A stretch of DNA of 64,000 nucleotides from Paracoccaceae bacterium (GCA_021775315.1 JAJFIC010000076.1:1-64000); one strand, 5' to 3'. Shown: positions 9,801-18,527, counted from the first letter of the stretch. Notes: a model not told the origin generated them from the letters alone. Numbers and translations: made by a program.

Positions 9801-10643
9801 AGAACAGGCGCGCGTAAGGTTTGCAAGCGTCGGTCTGGGCATTTGATCCAGCAGGGCAGACACCCGTTCGCGGCAAGCACCACCGCGCCAGTCACCCGGG
9901 TAAAACATCGCCGGTAAATCCGGATGGCGCAATAACAGCCGACGCCAGTTGTGAACGATCAGCACCCGCAACGTCGCGACCTCGACCGCGTTCAAAGGCC
10001 CCGCTTGGGCATGGATTTCGGCGACCAACCCAAGGGTGCTGTCCAGTTTGGCATATTGGCCCGTCAGGCCAACCGGGGCATTTGCCGCCCGCAGCCAATC
10101 GGGGATATTGCCGATTTCCCCCTTTAAAATGAGGCAATCAAGCGGCGCGTCCTTGCCTGAACCTGCGCCAAGATAGGTGCCGGGCGCCAAAGTGACATAG
10201 CCTTTGGCGGTCAAACGCTGCTCAGATTCTGCGCGGTTGATTTGGCGCATCGGTTGGGCAACTGCCAGATGCCAGTGTTTTGGCAGGGTGGCCTTGCGGG
10301 CGTAAATTCGGGGCCGAGCGGCCAGAGTTTCACCAAAACCCGTCTCGCTTAAGCTGTAAAGACTGGTCCGGCCGGACTTTTCGCTGATGATCCAGCCGTC
10401 CTTGCGCAACCGATGCAGGGCCACACGCATGGCCTGCGGTTTGATGCCCATATTGGCACAAAGGCGCGACAGAATTGTGCCGCTAATCTGATCGGCGCGA
10501 CCTTGCGCCAGATCACCAAACAGGGTGACGATGACCGACCAAACCCTGAGATCACCGACCTGACACAGCGCGCTGATGGCCTGTTGCATCTCGGGCGCAA
10601 ACGGCGGGTCTGGCTGAAAACCTTGGGCCTGATGCCGGGTCAT
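9798..10643 (-). CDS. paaX: PaaX, phenylacetyl-CoA-responsive transcriptional repressor
   Basis: This 281-residue protein has the PaaX layout: an N-terminal winged helix (residues about 15-95, including KPQAMRVALHRLRKDGWI followed by SGRTSLYSL), then the central and C-terminal PaaX domains (RVALHRL recognition region; WRRLLLRHPDLPAMFYPGDWRG is the typical C-terminal signature). PaaX represses paa genes and is released by phenylacetyl-CoA. Its start is 8 bp after the paaE stop on the same strand, so it is probably the sixth gene of the paaABCDE transcript and autoregulated. Confidence 0.93.
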   Translation of the reverse strand: MTRHQAQGFQPDPPFAPEMQQAISALCQVGDLRVWSVIVTLFGDLAQGRADQISGTILSRLCANMGIKPQAMRVALHRLRKDGWIISEKSGRTSLYSLSETGFGETLAARPRIYARKATLPKHWHLAVAQPMRQINRAESEQRLTAKGYVTLAPGTYLGAGSGKDAPLDCLILKGEIGNIPDWLRAANAPVGLTGQYAKLDSTLGLVAEIHAQAGPLNAVEVATLRVLIVHNWRRLLLRHPDLPAMFYPGDWRGGACRERVSALLDQMPRPTLANLTRACS

Positions 10644-10651
10644 CGCCGCGC

Positions 10652-11728
10652 CTATTGATCGTAATCGACGACCAGTTTATCGGTCAGCGGAAAACACTGG
10701 CAGGTCAGAACATAACCTTGCGCCACTTCATAATCTTCAAGCGCATGGTTTGCGACCATTTCAACCTCGCCCTCCAGAACCTTGGCCCGGCAGGTGGAAC
10801 AGACCCCGGCCTTGCAAGCAAACGGCGCGTCAAGATTATTTTCAATCGCGGCTTCCAACACGGTTTGGCCGTCCTTTGGCATCTGAAACGCCCGCGTCGT
10901 GCCGTCAATCGTGACGGTGGCCGACGTGGTTTTCGCGGTTTCGCCTTCGACCTTCAGGCTGGCTTTGCGCGCCGCGCGTCCCGGCTGACCACTACCAAAC
11001 AGCTCAAACTTGATCTGATCGTCGGACAGGCCGTGATCGTGTAACGCCTTGGTAATGCCCAACATCATCGGTTCAGGGCCGCAGATAAACGCGGTGTCGA
11101 CTGATTTGATGTCGATCCAATGTTCAAATAATTGCGCGCATTTTTCCGGCGTAACCATGCCGGTAAACAGGTCGATTTCCTGCGCGTCGCTTTCCAGAAC
11201 ATGGATAATCGTCAAACGACCGAGATAGGAGTTTTTCAGATCCTCAAGCTCTTCACGGAACATGATCGTATTGACGCCGCGATTTGCGTAAACCAGCGTG
11301 AATTCCGATGCTGGTTCGCGTGCAAGGGTGGTTTTCAGGATCGACAGCACCGGTGTGATGCCCGAGCCGCCGGCAAAGCCCAGATAGTGCTTGCTGGCCT
11401 TGGCATCAATCGGGTTGTGAAACTTGCCCATCGGCGGCATCGCTTCAAGCGTGTCACCGGGTTTGAGTTCCTCATTCGCCCAGCTGGAAAACGCGCCGCC
11501 ATCGACGCGTTTTATGCCGACTTGCAGCAAACCATCGTCAAGACCTGCGCAGATCGAATAGGAACGCCGTAGTTCCTGGCCATCGAAATCTCGCCGAAAG
11601 GTCAGGTATTGACCGGGGATATAGTCAAATTCAGCCGCCGCACCGTTTTGCGGTGCCAGCGTGACCACGACCGCGTCGCGGATGGTTTTGTGGATGTCGG
11701 TGACGGTCAGATTATGAAAACGGGCCAT
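10652..11728 (-). CDS. paaE: PaaE, reductase subunit of phenylacetyl-CoA epoxidase
   Basis: This 358-residue protein combines a ferredoxin-NADP reductase module and a plant-type ferredoxin. The FAD-binding LRRSYSICAG segment lies near residue 54, the NAD(P)-binding GGSGITPVLSILK near residue 121, and the C-terminal 2Fe-2S motif CKAGVCSTC plus the distal Cys in LTCQC near residue 310-345. PaaE feeds electrons from NADPH to the diiron PaaA of the epoxidase that makes ring-1,2-epoxyphenylacetyl-CoA. It follows paaD after 12 bp. Confidence 0.95.
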   Translation of the reverse strand: MARFHNLTVTDIHKTIRDAVVVTLAPQNGAAAEFDYIPGQYLTFRRDFDGQELRRSYSICAGLDDGLLQVGIKRVDGGAFSSWANEELKPGDTLEAMPPMGKFHNPIDAKASKHYLGFAGGSGITPVLSILKTTLAREPASEFTLVYANRGVNTIMFREELEDLKNSYLGRLTIIHVLESDAQEIDLFTGMVTPEKCAQLFEHWIDIKSVDTAFICGPEPMMLGITKALHDHGLSDDQIKFELFGSGQPGRAARKASLKVEGETAKTTSATVTIDGTTRAFQMPKDGQTVLEAAIENNLDAPFACKAGVCSTCRAKVLEGEVEMVANHALEDYEVAQGYVLTCQCFPLTDKLVVDYDQ

Positions 11729-11740
11729 TGGGGTTCTCGC

Positions 11741-12220
11741 TTAGATACATTTGAAATAGTCGAACGGTTCCAGACAATCCTTGCAGCGCCAAAGCGCCTT
11801 GCAAGGGGTCGAGCCGAATTGGCTGGTTCGTTCAAGATTGGTGCTGGCACATTGCGGACAGCGCGCGGGTCCACCCGCGGCTTGCGGTGGGGCGATGCCA
11901 TATTTTTCCAGCGCATCGCGACCTTTTTCGGACATCCATTCGGTTGTCCAAGCAGGTGAAAGACGCCGCTCAAGTCGCAGATTTTCCACACCTTTTTGCC
12001 GTAGGGCATCAGTGATATCCAGATTGATGATCGTCGTTGCCGGGCAGCCAGAATAGGTCGGGGTGACTGTGATCACAAATTCATCGCCGTCTTGGCTGAC
12101 GTCCCGGATGATACCCAGATCAACCAGTGAAATCACTGGAATCTCTGGATCCGGCACGGCGTCCAGCCAGCCCCAGACCTGATCGATCGTGGGGGATGTT
12201 GTGGCGATTGTGCTCACCAT
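11741..12220 (-). CDS. paaD: PaaD, Fe-S/maturation factor of the phenylacetyl-CoA epoxidase
   Basis: This 159-residue protein has an N-terminal MIP18/DUF59-type domain (DAVPDPEIPVISLVDLGII, VTPTYSGCPAT) and a C-terminal Cys-rich tail (CPQCAS...CKALWRCKDCLEPFDYFKC). The tail is diagnostic for PaaD. It is required for an active epoxidase, probably for metal-centre assembly. The start overlaps the end of paaC by 7 bases. Confidence 0.95.
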   Translation of the reverse strand: MVSTIATTSPTIDQVWGWLDAVPDPEIPVISLVDLGIIRDVSQDGDEFVITVTPTYSGCPATTIINLDITDALRQKGVENLRLERRLSPAWTTEWMSEKGRDALEKYGIAPPQAAGGPARCPQCASTNLERTSQFGSTPCKALWRCKDCLEPFDYFKCI

Positions 12221-12990
12221 TCAGCCCCGGGATAGGCGCGCTGAAGGAACTGCATATCGGCCAAGACATAGCCAAGATGTTCGGTATGTGTGCCGGATTT
12301 GCCGCCAACATGGGCAAACGGTTTTTGCGGGATGGTCAGCGTGGCCTCGGCCATCACGCGGCCAACAAGGTCGTCCCAGTCATTGCGCAGGCTGGCCGGA
12401 TCAGGTGCGATACCGTCTTTGACCAGCGCCGCATCAACCGCGTCACCAATGAACATTTCGCCCACATAGGGGTACAGATCGTCAAGTGCTGTCTGCATTC
12501 TTGCATGGCTTTCCGGCGTACCATCGCCAAGCCCGACAACTGTGTCGGCCGAGCGTTCGACGTGATAGGCGACCTCTTTACTGGCTTTTTCCGCGATTTC
12601 GGCGATCCGAATATTGGTCGATTTCATCAACTTGGCCAGCATCAGGCTTTGCCAGGCGTCAAACAGAAACTGGCGCATCAGGGTCTTGCCGAAATCGCCA
12701 TTGGGGCGCTCGACCAACAACAGATTGCGAAAATCCCAGGCGTCCCGCAGATAGGCGATTTGGTCGGCTGAGCGGCCTTTGCCTTCAACTTCGCCAGCCA
12801 GTCCCAGCCAGAACTGGGTCTGACCGATCAGATCAAGGGCCGTATTGGCCAGCGCGATGTCTTCTTCGATGACGGGCGCGTGGCCGCACCATTCCGACAC
12901 CCGGTGGCTGAGGATCAGCGTGTTGTCGCCAAGGCGCAGCAGGAACTGAAACAGGGCCTCGTCTGTTGTAAGCGCAGCGTTGGTCATCAC
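12214..12990 (-). CDS. paaC: PaaC, structural subunit of phenylacetyl-CoA epoxidase
   Basis: This 258-residue ferritin-like helical protein has the typical opening (LFQFLLRLGDNTLILSHRVSEWCGHAP, EEDIALANTALDLIGQ). PaaC forms heterodimers with PaaA but lacks a complete diiron site; it is structural. The gene overlaps paaB by 4 bases upstream and paaD by 7 bases downstream. Confidence 0.95.
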   Translation of the reverse strand: MMTNAALTTDEALFQFLLRLGDNTLILSHRVSEWCGHAPVIEEDIALANTALDLIGQTQFWLGLAGEVEGKGRSADQIAYLRDAWDFRNLLLVERPNGDFGKTLMRQFLFDAWQSLMLAKLMKSTNIRIAEIAEKASKEVAYHVERSADTVVGLGDGTPESHARMQTALDDLYPYVGEMFIGDAVDAALVKDGIAPDPASLRNDWDDLVGRVMAEATLTIPQKPFAHVGGKSGTHTEHLGYVLADMQFLQRAYPGAEW

Positions 12991-13271
12991 ATCGCCCCTA
13001 CATCGTCGGGAATGTTGAAAAACGTCGGGTGGCGATAGACTTTGGAATTTGACGGCTCGTAAAGCGGGCCTTTTTCACTGGGCGAGCTGGCCGCGATATT
13101 TGCAGCCTCAACAACCCAGATCGAAACGCCTTCGTTGCGGCGGGTGTAAACGTCGCGGGCGTTCTTGATCGCCATTTCAGCGTCCGGCGCGTGCAGGCTG
13201 CCGACGTGGCGGTGGCTCATTCCGTGTTGGCCACGGATGAAAACTTCCCAGAGGGGCCATTCGTTTGACAT
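12987..13271 (-). CDS. paaB: PaaB, bridging subunit of phenylacetyl-CoA epoxidase
   Basis: This 94-residue protein matches the normal PaaB length and signature (EWPLWEVFIRGQHGMSHRHVGSLHA, ARDVYTRRNEGVSIWVV). PaaB bridges PaaAC dimers and may help dock the reductase. It starts 10 bp after the paaA stop and overlaps paaC by 4 bases. Confidence 0.95.
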   Translation of the reverse strand: MSNEWPLWEVFIRGQHGMSHRHVGSLHAPDAEMAIKNARDVYTRRNEGVSIWVVEAANIAASSPSEKGPLYEPSNSKVYRHPTFFNIPDDVGAM

Positions 13272-13281
13272 GTGTATTTCC

Positions 13282-14271
13282 TTATTCTGCGGCGACGCGC
13301 GCGGCTTTTTTGTTTGCGTGGGCCATCAGCCCGTCCCGGACCCAGGCGCCATTGTCCCAAGCATCGACACGCGCGGCCATCCGTTCGGTGTTGCAGGGGC
13401 CATTGCCGCGCAACACTGCGAAAAATTCATCCCAGTCAGGGTCGGTATAATCATAGCCACCCTTGTCTTCGTTCCATTTCACCGACGGATCAGGGCAAGT
13501 CAGGCCAAGATATTCCATCTGCGGCATGGTCTGGTCGACAAACCGCTGGCGCAATTCATCATTGGTGTTGATTTTGATCCGCCACGCCATGGATTGCGCG
13601 GAATGGACGCTGTCTTTGTCCGGCGGGCCGAACATCATCAGGGACGGGAACCACAGGCGGTTGAGGGCGTCTTGGGCCATGGCCTGTTGGGCTTTGCTGC
13701 CCGTCGCCATTTTCATCATGATCGAATAGCCCTGCCGCTGGTGAAAGCTTTCTTCTTTGCAAATACGCACCATGGCCCGGGCATATGGCCCGTAAGAGGT
13801 TTTTTGCAACTGCACCTGATTCATGATGGCAGCCCCGTCAACCAGCCAGCCAACAGCGCCGATATCGGCCCAGTTGAGCGTCGGATAGTTGAAGATAGAC
13901 GAGTATTTCATCTTGCCCTGATGCAGCATGTCGAGCAGTTCATCGCGGCTGACGCCCAGCGTTTCACAGGCGGAATAGAGGTAAAGGCCGTGGCCAGCCT
14001 CGTCCTGCACCTTGGCCAAAAGGATGGCTTTGCGTTCAAGTGTCGGGGCGCGGGTGATCCAGTTGCCTTCGGGCAATTGGCCAACGATTTCGGAATGGGC
14101 GTGCTGGCCGATCTGCCGGATCAGGGTGGCGCGATAATCGTCGGGCATCCAGTCTTTTGGTTCAATCTTTTCGTTGCGGTCAATCTTGGCCTGAAAATCA
14201 CGCTCTTGCGCGGTCATTTCTGACGGCTTTTTGACACCGGTTCCGGCGGTTTTCACCATTTGTGCGTACAT
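13282..14271 (-). CDS. paaA: PaaA, catalytic diiron subunit of phenylacetyl-CoA epoxidase
   Basis: This 329-residue ferritin-like oxygenase is the catalytic subunit that epoxidises the ring of phenylacetyl-CoA. Visible landmarks are the diiron-ligand helices, including [18 protein letters not shown] (E/H ligands) and the [16 protein letters not shown] helix (E and H ligands). It is the first gene of the minus-strand paaABCDE-paaX operon; a GGAGGGAAG-type ribosome site lies just upstream of the ATG. Confidence 0.97.
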   Translation of the reverse strand: MYAQMVKTAGTGVKKPSEMTAQERDFQAKIDRNEKIEPKDWMPDDYRATLIRQIGQHAHSEIVGQLPEGNWITRAPTLERKAILLAKVQDEAGHGLYLYSACETLGVSRDELLDMLHQGKMKYSSIFNYPTLNWADIGAVGWLVDGAAIMNQVQLQKTSYGPYARAMVRICKEESFHQRQGYSIMMKMATGSKAQQAMAQDALNRLWFPSLMMFGPPDKDSVHSAQSMAWRIKINTNDELRQRFVDQTMPQMEYLGLTCPDPSVKWNEDKGGYDYTDPDWDEFFAVLRGNGPCNTERMAARVDAWDNGAWVRDGLMAHANKKAARVAAE

Positions 14272-14486
14272 GTCTTCCCTCCTGTGCGGTCAGAATTCGC
14301 CGACCGATTGGTCAGGGATAGGGCGGGCGGTGATTCTGTGCAAGTAAAATGTTACTGAATTTTAGAATATGTCGGCATTTAGTAACATATATAGTGTGGG
14401 CGAGATTTGCTGCAAGTAAAGGGGAGTGCTCTTGGTGTGAGATTTGCGGTGAATAGGGCAACGAAACCTATGTCTAATCCAATAAC
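14272..14486 (-). promoter_or_regulatory. paaA upstream region with two candidate operators
   Basis: This AT-rich non-coding stretch is where the paa promoter must lie. Two palindromes stand out. At 14349-14356 and 14381-14388 there is a perfect 8-bp inverted repeat (ATGTTACT / AGTAACAT) with a 24-bp spacer. At 14302-14313 lies GACCGATTGGTC, with GACC/GGTC arms, which resembles TetR-type operators reported for paa regulators in other proteobacteria. PaaX, encoded in the operon, is the obvious local regulator; which site it uses cannot be told from sequence. Confidence 0.5.
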
Positions 14487-14634
14487 TTTGAAAAAATGTC
14501 AGCCCCCGGCCGGGTGGGGGCATGTGGCACAGCAAACGATCCCACTGTATCCGCAAAATATGAACCATATCGACAGGATGCACCGTTGCAAAAGCCCCCG
14601 CCATGGGGCGGTCGGGGGCTGACATTTTTTCAAA
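14487..14634. repeat. 148-bp element bounded by a perfect 22-bp inverted repeat
   Basis: The arms at 14487-14508 and 14613-14634 are exact reverse complements over 22 bases (T3-G-A6 followed by TGTCAGCCCCCG). They enclose 104 bp that hold further complementary G- and C-runs (14515-14521 and 14593-14599). No coding frame in the element is convincing, and no clear target-site duplication flanks it. It may be a MITE-like insertion, or a transcript-folding element between the paa operon and the molybdenum-hydroxylase operon. The region from 14635 to 14695 shows nothing else. Confidence 0.7.
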
Positions 14635-14695
14635 ATGCCCAAAGGTCTTTTATCGGAGGCTCCTTAGAGCGGCGGATGTCAGGTTTGCGACCAGA

Positions 14696-14941
14696 TCAGC
14701 CGCCGACCATCAGGGGCATTAGCACAACTTCGCTGTCGGGTCGGATCGGGGTGAACCACGCATCTTTGTAGATCACACCGTCGATGGCCATCGAAACCCC
14801 GGCTTTGATTTGCACCTGCAAACCGGGGTAATCGCGCGACAAAGCGTCAAGCACTTCTTTGAAGGTCGAGGCTTCAACCTCGACCGCTGCCCGGTCATCC
14901 GTGAAGGCCCGGAGCGAGCCCCAGACCGTCACCATAACCAT
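14696..14941 (-). CDS. MoaD/ThiS-family sulfur-carrier protein
   Basis: This 81-residue beta-grasp protein ends in Gly-Gly (MPLMVGG), the C-terminus that is adenylated and thiocarboxylated in MoaD and ThiS. It begins 2 bp after the stop of the molybdenum-hydroxylase large-subunit gene on the same strand. It is probably co-expressed and may serve that enzyme's cofactor, either as a dedicated MoaD or as a sulfur donor for the sulfurated cofactor. Its exact role is inferred from position only. Confidence 0.85.
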   Translation of the reverse strand: MVMVTVWGSLRAFTDDRAAVEVEASTFKEVLDALSRDYPGLQVQIKAGVSMAIDGVIYKDAWFTPIRPDSEVVLMPLMVGG

Positions 14942-14943
14942 GT

Positions 14944-17187
14944 TCAGCCCTTTTCTTTGATGGCTTTCAGCACCCGTGGCGGGGACATCGGCAATTCAGC
15001 CATGCGCACGCCAATGGTGCGTGACATCGCATTTGAAATCGCGGCAAGTGGCGGCACGATCCCTGTTTCGCCAACACCGCGCACACCGTAAGGGTGACCC
15101 GGATTAGGGATCTCAAGAATAACCGTGTCGATTTTCGGCAGGTCCGAGGCCACGGGAATACGGTAATCAAGAAAGCCCGCGTTTTGCAGACGGCCATCTT
15201 CACCATAGATATATTCCTCGTTCAACGCCCAGCCGATGCCTTGCACGGCACCGCCCTGCATCTGGCCTTCGACGTAATCCGGGTGGATCGCTTTGCCGGC
15301 GTCCTGCAACACGGTATAGCGCAGGACTTTGGTGAAACCGGTTTCGGGATCAACTTCGATATCGCAGATATGCACCCCGAAACTGACACCCGCACCATCC
15401 GCCGTCACCTCGTGATGGCCGACAATCGGGCCACCGGTGCGTGGCGAATCCGCTGCGATCTTTTCAATCGGCATCGGGTCATGTTCGCCAGCATTGGCGC
15501 CTGCCGGTTTGGCAAATCCGTCCTCCCAAACCACGGCATCGGCATCAATGCCCCAGATTTTTGCCGCGCGTCGGCACATTTCGGCCTTGGCAGCACGCGC
15601 CGCCTTGATCGTGGCCAGCCCAACGGCGAACGTCACGCGCGAGCCGTGCGTGACCTCGTTATGGCCAAGCGACGCGGTGTCAGCGACGATTGTGCGCACT
15701 TTTTCGTAAGCAATGCCCAACTCTTCCGCCGCCATCATCGACATCGCGGCGCGCGAGCCGCCGATATCCGGGTTGCCTTCGACCAGCGTGATCGTGCCGT
15801 CGAAATTCAACGCCAGCGAAACGCTGGTTTCACCGCCGAAATTGAACCAAAACCCGTTTGAGATACCGCGTCCCTGATTGGGGCCAAGCGGGGCGCTGTA
15901 ATGCGGATGCGCCTTTGCGGCCTCCAGCAGTTGGATCAGGCCGATATCGTCATAGGTTGGCCCATAGGACGATTTTGTGCCTTTTTGGGCGGCGTTTTTC
16001 AGGCGCACATCAATCGGATCAAGACCCAGAACCTCGCACAACTCATCCACAACCGCCTCGACCGCGTAGGTCGATTGCGGCGCACCGGGCGCGCGATAAG
16101 CCGCCTGAAGTGGGCGATTGGTCAGCGTGTTCAAGCCTTGCGCACGCACGGCCTCCAGATCGTAGCTGGCAAAGGCGGATTGCGCGCCGGGAAAGATGGT
16201 CGAGTTTGGCCAGGCACCGCCCTCGTACCGGATCAGCGCGTCGCCTGCGGTGATTTTGCCATCATTCGTCATCCCGATCCGCACGTCTGTCATTGAGGCA
16301 ACGGTCGGCCCGGAGGCTTTGAAAACCTCGTCGCGGGTCATGACAAGTTTGACGGGTAATCCGGCCTTTTGCGACAGCAACAAGGCCACGGGCTCAATAA
16401 ACACTGTCGTTTTACCGCCAAAACCGCCGCCAATTTCACTGGCAGTGACGCGCAGCGCGCTTTGGTCCATATCCATGATCTGCGCACAAAGATTGCGCAC
16501 CTGAAAATGGCCCTGCGTGCAGCACCACATATCGGCGCGTCCATCGGCACCCATATTGGCCAGACAAGCATTGGGTTCGATATAGCCCTGATGGGTGGAC
16601 GAGGTTTTGAACGTGCGCGTGATGATCTTGTCGGCTTTGGCAAAACCAGCCTCAAGATCGCCATGGCCGAATTCGCACCAGCCGGTGCAATTATCGGAAT
16701 AGCCTTCGGGCACATGACGGCCGCGTCTGCCGGCCTGTACGATCGGGGCGTCGGGTTTAATGGCGTCCTCGATATTGGTGACATGCGGCAGGATTTCGTA
16801 ATCAACCTTGATCAGCTTCAGGGCCTGCTTGGCCACATTGGCGTCAACCGCGGCAACGGCGGCAACCGCGTGTCCGTCATAAAGCGCCACGCCATTGGCA
16901 AGGCAATGTTCCTGCACATCCAGCGTGTCGCCTTTGGCTGTGGCGGGAAAGTCAGCACCGGTGACCACCGCTTTGACGCCCGGCAGGGCTTTGGCCGCTG
17001 AGACATCAATTGATTTGATGCGGGCATGGGCATGGGGGCTGCGCAGCATTTTGCCAACCAGCATACCGGGCAGATAGAAATCCGCACCATATTGGGCGCG
17101 CCCGGTGACCTTGTCGACCCCGTCGGGTCGTACCGGTGTTGTGCCGATGATTTTGAAGTCTCTTTTTTGATACTCGTCCAACGCCAT
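14944..17187 (-). CDS. Molybdenum hydroxylase large (molybdopterin-binding) subunit
   Basis: This 747-residue protein belongs to the xanthine dehydrogenase/aldehyde oxidase family. Landmarks are the N-terminal hammerhead domain (VTGRAQYGADFYLPGMLVGK, RSPHAHARI), GGGFGGKT in the first cofactor domain, AYRAPGAPQ, and the C-terminal GVRGVGETGIVPP containing the catalytic Glu. It groups by layout with three-subunit enzymes such as 4-hydroxybenzoyl-CoA reductase and CoxL-like hydroxylases; the substrate is not predictable. It follows the 2Fe-2S subunit gene after 3 bp. Confidence 0.92.
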   Translation of the reverse strand: MALDEYQKRDFKIIGTTPVRPDGVDKVTGRAQYGADFYLPGMLVGKMLRSPHAHARIKSIDVSAAKALPGVKAVVTGADFPATAKGDTLDVQEHCLANGVALYDGHAVAAVAAVDANVAKQALKLIKVDYEILPHVTNIEDAIKPDAPIVQAGRRGRHVPEGYSDNCTGWCEFGHGDLEAGFAKADKIITRTFKTSSTHQGYIEPNACLANMGADGRADMWCCTQGHFQVRNLCAQIMDMDQSALRVTASEIGGGFGGKTTVFIEPVALLLSQKAGLPVKLVMTRDEVFKASGPTVASMTDVRIGMTNDGKITAGDALIRYEGGAWPNSTIFPGAQSAFASYDLEAVRAQGLNTLTNRPLQAAYRAPGAPQSTYAVEAVVDELCEVLGLDPIDVRLKNAAQKGTKSSYGPTYDDIGLIQLLEAAKAHPHYSAPLGPNQGRGISNGFWFNFGGETSVSLALNFDGTITLVEGNPDIGGSRAAMSMMAAEELGIAYEKVRTIVADTASLGHNEVTHGSRVTFAVGLATIKAARAAKAEMCRRAAKIWGIDADAVVWEDGFAKPAGANAGEHDPMPIEKIAADSPRTGGPIVGHHEVTADGAGVSFGVHICDIEVDPETGFTKVLRYTVLQDAGKAIHPDYVEGQMQGGAVQGIGWALNEEYIYGEDGRLQNAGFLDYRIPVASDLPKIDTVILEIPNPGHPYGVRGVGETGIVPPLAAISNAMSRTIGVRMAELPMSPPRVLKAIKEKG

Positions 17188-17190
17188 GGT

Positions 17191-17667
17191 TCAGGCCCCC
17201 CGCATTTCAGCAGCGGCGTCCATGACCGCGTTGATAATCTTGTCATATCCCGTACAGCGGCACAGATTGCCCGCCAGCCAATATCTAAGCTCGGTTTCTG
17301 TCGGGTCCGGGTTCTTTTCCAGCAAGGCCTTGGCGGCCACCAGAATGCCGGGTGTGCAGACACCGCATTGCAGCGCTGCATGTTCCAGGAATTTGCGTTG
17401 CAGCGGGTGCAATTTTTCGCCGTCGGCCATGCCTTCGATGGTGGCGATTTCGGCCCCTTCGGTTTCAGCCGCCAGAACCAGACAGGAACAGACCAGCCGC
17501 CCATTTAGTGTAACGCTGCAAGCGCCGCAATCGCCCGAGCCGCAGCCTTCTTTGGCGCCGGTCAGATGCAGGCGGTCGCGCAACACGTCCAGAAGGCTTT
17601 CGTCGGAATTGCACAGAAATTCGGTCTGATCGCCGTTGATGGATGTGGTGATATGAAGCTTGCTCAT
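17191..17667 (-). CDS. Molybdenum hydroxylase small (2Fe-2S) subunit
   Basis: This 158-residue protein has two [2Fe-2S] domains. The N-terminal plant-type ferredoxin fold has CGSGDCGAC plus a later Cys in LVCSC. The C-terminal helical domain has CGVCTPG and CRCTGY. It relays electrons between the molybdenum centre and FAD of the partner subunits. It overlaps the FAD-subunit gene by 4 bases. Confidence 0.95.
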   Translation of the reverse strand: MSKLHITTSINGDQTEFLCNSDESLLDVLRDRLHLTGAKEGCGSGDCGACSVTLNGRLVCSCLVLAAETEGAEIATIEGMADGEKLHPLQRKFLEHAALQCGVCTPGILVAAKALLEKNPDPTETELRYWLAGNLCRCTGYDKIINAVMDAAAEMRGA

Positions 17668-18527
17668 AATGGGCCTCCGGCGCGTTGTTGGGCGATGCCA
17701 GCGGCACGTTTTGCCAGCACAGCGGTCACATCTTCGCGGAACGCTATGGTGCCGCGTTTATCATTAATCGGTTTGCAGGCGGCGGTGCAGGCGGCCCCAA
17801 GGGCGGCCAGTGCAGCGTCATCAAGCTTGCTGCCGATCAGGGCGTTGGCGGCGTCTTCAACCAACAGAACCGTTGGCGCAACAGCCCCAAGGGCGACGCG
17901 CGCATGGGTGCATATGCCGCTTGCATCAAGTGTCAGGCTAACGCCGACAGAACAAACCGCGATGTCCATTTCCGTGCGCGGAATAAACCGCAAATAGGCG
18001 TCCGAAGCATTGGCAGGCCGGGCTGGCAACAGAATGGAACTGACAAACTCACCCTTAGCGAGCGAGGTTTTGCCGGGGGCTATCGGAATATCCCCGACCG
18101 GGCAATCACGATCACCGTTCGGCCCGGTGATGCGGGCAATTGCACCTGCCGCCACGATCGCCGGAACGCTGTCAGCCGCAGGTGACGCATTGCATAGATT
18201 ACCCGCTAGCGTACAGCGGCCCTGCACTTGGGTCGAGCCGATCAGATCGAACGCTTCGGCCACGCCGGGCCACATAGCGCAGACGCCGGCATGTTCGTTC
18301 AACTCGGCACCGGATACAGCCGCACCAATGCGAAAGCCGCCGTCTTCGGGCGTGATATCGCGAATGCCTTTGATATTTTTGATGTCAACCAGCAGATCCG
18401 GTTCAATCATTCCGGCCTTCATCTGAACCAGAATATCGGTCCCTCCGGCCAGAACACGGGAGATACCCGTACCCTCGGCCAATAGCTGCGCGGCCTGCTG
18501 GCCGGTTTCGGGGGCGGCGTATTGCAT
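17664..18527 (-). CDS. Molybdenum hydroxylase medium (FAD-binding) subunit
   Basis: This 287-residue protein has the PCMH-type FAD-binding motifs AGGTDILVQMK (about residues 33-43) and TLAGNLCNASPAADSVPA (about residue 100-120), followed by the CO-dehydrogenase flavoprotein C-terminal domain. I start it at the ATG at 18527, which is preceded by AAAGGG and matches the family N-terminus MQYAAPET; a longer frame to 18551 is unlikely. It is first in the minus-strand hydroxylase operon. Confidence 0.92.
   Translation of the reverse strand: MQYAAPETGQQAAQLLAEGTGISRVLAGGTDILVQMKAGMIEPDLLVDIKNIKGIRDITPEDGGFRIGAAVSGAELNEHAGVCAMWPGVAEAFDLIGSTQVQGRCTLAGNLCNASPAADSVPAIVAAGAIARITGPNGDRDCPVGDIPIAPGKTSLAKGEFVSSILLPARPANASDAYLRFIPRTEMDIAVCSVGVSLTLDASGICTHARVALGAVAPTVLLVEDAANALIGSKLDDAALAALGAACTAACKPINDKRGTIAFREDVTAVLAKRAAGIAQQRAGGPL

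Noticed and set aside
13165-14223. 352-codon open frame opposite paaA
   Set aside because: Antisense to paaA, whose motifs are clear.
14496-14771. 91-codon frame through the inverted-repeat element
   Set aside because: Low-complexity translation, no ribosome site, and it overlaps the MoaD-like gene on the opposite strand; treated as chance.
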